Shown piece after piece: positions 5,703-7,243 of a stretch of DNA of 7,243 nucleotides; position 1 is the stretch's first letter, and every line of letters begins with the position of its first letter. Both the position numbers and the translations under genes were made by a program. Origin of the DNA: an uncultured Eubacterium sp. (lineage in GTDB: Bacteria > Bacillota_A > Clostridia > Lachnospirales > Lachnospiraceae). The stretch covers positions 1 through 7,243 of the forward strand of contig CAOXUF010000100.1 of NCBI GenBank assembly GCA_948560485.1. The letters run 5' to 3'. Under the pieces are notes generated by a model. That model had not been told where the DNA came from. It did not search any database and worked only from the letters and a program-made list of their open reading frames with translations.

Positions 5703-6356
5703 TTGAAAAACAAAGGGAAAATTATCAGGAATTTTTTGATCGGAGTCATCATGGTTTCATTGGGAACAGCGTTTGACCCGGAGAAAGATCAGGAGTATCG
5801 GCCTTTTCTGGTAGTGATAGCTTTTGCGACGCTAATATTCTTCCTTGTGGAGATCAACCAGTTTAATTTGAAAAGGCATCATAAAACAATCTTCTTTTTC
5901 TTTATTTCACTGACGGAGATGCTGTGGCTGGGCTGGGTTGGCGTAACATTAAGCTGGCAATTCACTCTGGGCTTTATGGCCGCAGTCTGTGGTACATGGT
6001 TTCTGATAAATCTCGTCTGGGTATATCTGCACCAGCGGAAAGTAGTATCACAGTGGAACACGGCATATGCAGCCTGGAAGTCCGGGGGCAGCGCAGAGGA
6101 CTATATGAAAGAGATGGAACAGTGTGAGGCCAAGATAAAAAACGATACCGGCATTATGCTTGTATATGGTGGTATTCCCCTGAATGATTATATTTCGGTA
6201 CATAAAATCTACTTGCTGAAAGAAATGCAACGGAATCAGGAGTGTCTTGCCCTGCTGAAAGGTATTCAGCCAAAAATCAAAAATCAGGAAGTGCAGAAAT
6301 CCCTTTCGGAAGTAGAAGCAGAAATAACAAAGACGGAGGCTGAACTACATGGATAA
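5703..6356 (+). CDS. Four-helix membrane protein of unknown function
   Basis: This is a 217-residue integral membrane protein that I do not recognise. Hydrophobic segments lie at about 7-24, 34-53, 61-83 and 86-109. A hydrophilic tail follows (110-217), ending in a charged, probably coiled-coil stretch around KSLSEVEAEITKTEAELHG. The start is TTG 5703, chosen because AAGAGG (5688-5693) lies nine bases upstream and MKNKGKIIRNFLIGV is a natural basic-then-hydrophobic beginning. No upstream in-frame ATG competes. The next reading frame begins eight bases before its stop (ATG 6349), so the genes look like an operon. Codons are richer in CTG, CCG and CGG than in the RM cassette, suggesting a different origin. 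Membrane proteins in small arrays are sometimes immunity factors for secreted toxins, but nothing here shows that directly. Confidence 0.75.
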   Translation: MKNKGKIIRNFLIGVIMVSLGTAFDPEKDQEYRPFLVVIAFATLIFFLVEINQFNLKRHHKTIFFFFISLTEMLWLGWVGVTLSWQFTLGFMAAVCGTWFLINLVWVYLHQRKVVSQWNTAYAAWKSGGSAEDYMKEMEQCEAKIKNDTGIMLVYGGIPLNDYISVHKIYLLKEMQRNQECLALLKGIQPKIKNQEVQKSLSEVEAEITKTEAELHG

Positions 6357-6712
6357 AATAGGGCAGCTTTTAGATAGAGGCTTTTGGGGTGGGATTGTAA
6401 GAGAGATCCAGAACCTCTATACACAGTCCGGCACAAAAATGATTCTTGTGAGTGCTTTGATGGAGAGTATTTATACAATGATACAATGGTCTGCGAATGG
6501 GCACCTGATACAGTTGCCTATGATCCGGATGCGTCCATTTCATAGACGTGGCAGAGGAAATGATGAAAAAATATGATGTGCCGCTCCCGGCAAGTGAGAC
6601 GATCCAGTTTCTTATAGCCCCAAAAGACTTTTCTCTTGGAAAACCTTTTGAAGGATTGCGTCTTTCGTATCGGTCTAAAACTGTAAGTAATAGTGAAAGG
6701 ATGAAAATATGA
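6349..6712 (+). pseudogene. Unrecognised gene broken by two frameshifts
   Basis: Three frames follow one another without much overlap. The first, from ATG 6349, gives MDKIGQLLDRGFWGGIVREI and continues to about 6455. The second takes over with FDGEYLYNDTMVCEWAPDTV and AYDPDASIS, ending at a TAG at about 6543-6545. The third continues with IDVAEEMMKKYDVPLPASET and FLIAPKDFSLGKPFEGLRL to TGA 6710-6712. Joined, they give a roughly 120-residue acidic soluble protein. Two single-base shifts, near 6456 and near 6542, would repair it. Only the first frame has a start, overlapping the upstream gene by eight bases. The next gene overlaps its end by four, so it sat in one operon with its neighbours. 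I cannot name the family. Sequencing error is possible, though two errors so close together would be unusual. Confidence 0.6.
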
Positions 6713-7243
6713 AAAAATGTACCATAGGACTGTTTTCAAAAATTATTACATTCCTGGTTTTTGCGGTTTTCTTCATTCCGCTGACGGGTATCTGCTTTTA
6801 CATAACATTCCTCTATCCCCATGCAACACAGGAAGAAAGGCTGCTCTTTCTGGCAGGGGTCCCCATGTTTGGCGGCCTTGTTGCCTTTGCTATTTACCGT
6901 ACTTTTTATTTAGGGCTGGTCTGGGTGGAATATGATATGGAAAATGTGATCTTTCACTACTCACGCAAAGAAGGGTATCGGTTCCGGTGGGCGGAAATAC
7001 CGGGGAACCGGATGCAGGTTGAACGGGCAGGCGGCGGATACGTTTTCTATATCCAGGAGAATGGGCGGCAGAGAAAAATCCCTCTGAACCGTCTTTCAAA
7101 AGGCTATAAAGATTTTGAAAAAACACTGGAGCAGACGGGAGTGCTGTACCGGATCGGCGTAAAGACACAGGAAGAATTTAAGAGGGATGCGGAACGGGTA
7201 TTTGAGCAGTATCAAAAATACCGTGAAGCACATCCGGGTTCCA
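6709..7243 (+). CDS. Membrane protein with cytoplasmic domain, partial at window end
   Basis: ATG 6709 is followed by 178 codons with no stop before the window ends, so the C-terminus is missing. AAAGG (6696-6700) lies eight bases upstream. The protein begins MKKCTIGLFSKIITFLVFAV and has two hydrophobic segments (about 9-35 and 44-72). A beta-rich region follows (about 73-132, with VWVEYDMENVIFHYSRKEGY and FYIQENGRQRKIPLNRLSKG), then a helical, charged stretch to the edge. Two helices followed by such a region recall bacterial PH-like membrane proteins, but this is a resemblance only. It overlaps the broken gene before it by four bases. High CGG, CTG and CCG use contrasts with the RM cassette. 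Function unknown. Confidence 0.8.
   Translation, partial: MKKCTIGLFSKIITFLVFAVFFIPLTGICFYITFLYPHATQEERLLFLAGVPMFGGLVAFAIYRTFYLGLVWVEYDMENVIFHYSRKEGYRFRWAEIPGNRMQVERAGGGYVFYIQENGRQRKIPLNRLSKGYKDFEKTLEQTGVLYRIGVKTQEEFKRDAERVFEQYQKYREAHPGS

Noticed and set aside
6890..7168. Minus-strand reading frame of 92 residues near the window end
   Set aside because: It lies opposite the partial membrane-protein gene, which has a start, ribosome binding site and credible hydrophobic segments.

Overview
The window looks like accessory DNA from a low-GC Gram-positive gut-type Firmicute, most likely Clostridia/Lachnospiraceae. This rests on AGGAGG-type ribosome binding sites, an IS256-family transposase remnant of the type common there, and the tail of a small gene usually carried by conjugative elements of these bacteria. 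That assignment is inference from memory of families, not from a search.

Positions 1-930 are a graveyard of mobile DNA. It holds the 5' end of an IS256-like transposase with two in-frame stops that is cut off near 249, then about 200 bases of relict sequence, a hairpin terminator (450-482), and remnants of two adjacent mobile-element genes (527-643 and 634-930).

Positions 912-4949 form a compact, AT-rich, single-strand restriction-modification cassette. In order it has a controller-protein operator and promoter (912-954), a 68-residue C protein (975-1181), a second C-box overlapping the -35 box of a near-consensus promoter (1184-1213), and a 418-residue PLD-type restriction endonuclease (1229-2485). 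Two amino-methyltransferases of different architecture follow: an alpha-class, D12-like enzyme (2488-3822) and a beta-class, type III Mod-like enzyme (3810-4949). The endonuclease has one HxK...N...E half-site and a separate C-terminal domain, as in BfiI/NgoFVII. Two dissimilar methyltransferases next to one such nuclease suggest a type IIS-like system with an asymmetric target, one enzyme protecting each strand. The endonuclease gene comes first and the methyltransferases are coupled behind it, with no obvious promoter of their own, so C-protein timing is the interesting question.

Positions 4950-5702 contain decayed, unrecognised reading frames and a good intrinsic terminator (5319-5348). 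From 5703 to the end the codons become richer in G and C. This part carries a four-helix membrane protein with a TTG start, a gene broken by two apparent frameshifts, and a second membrane protein running off the window edge, spaced like an operon. None of these three is recognised by name.
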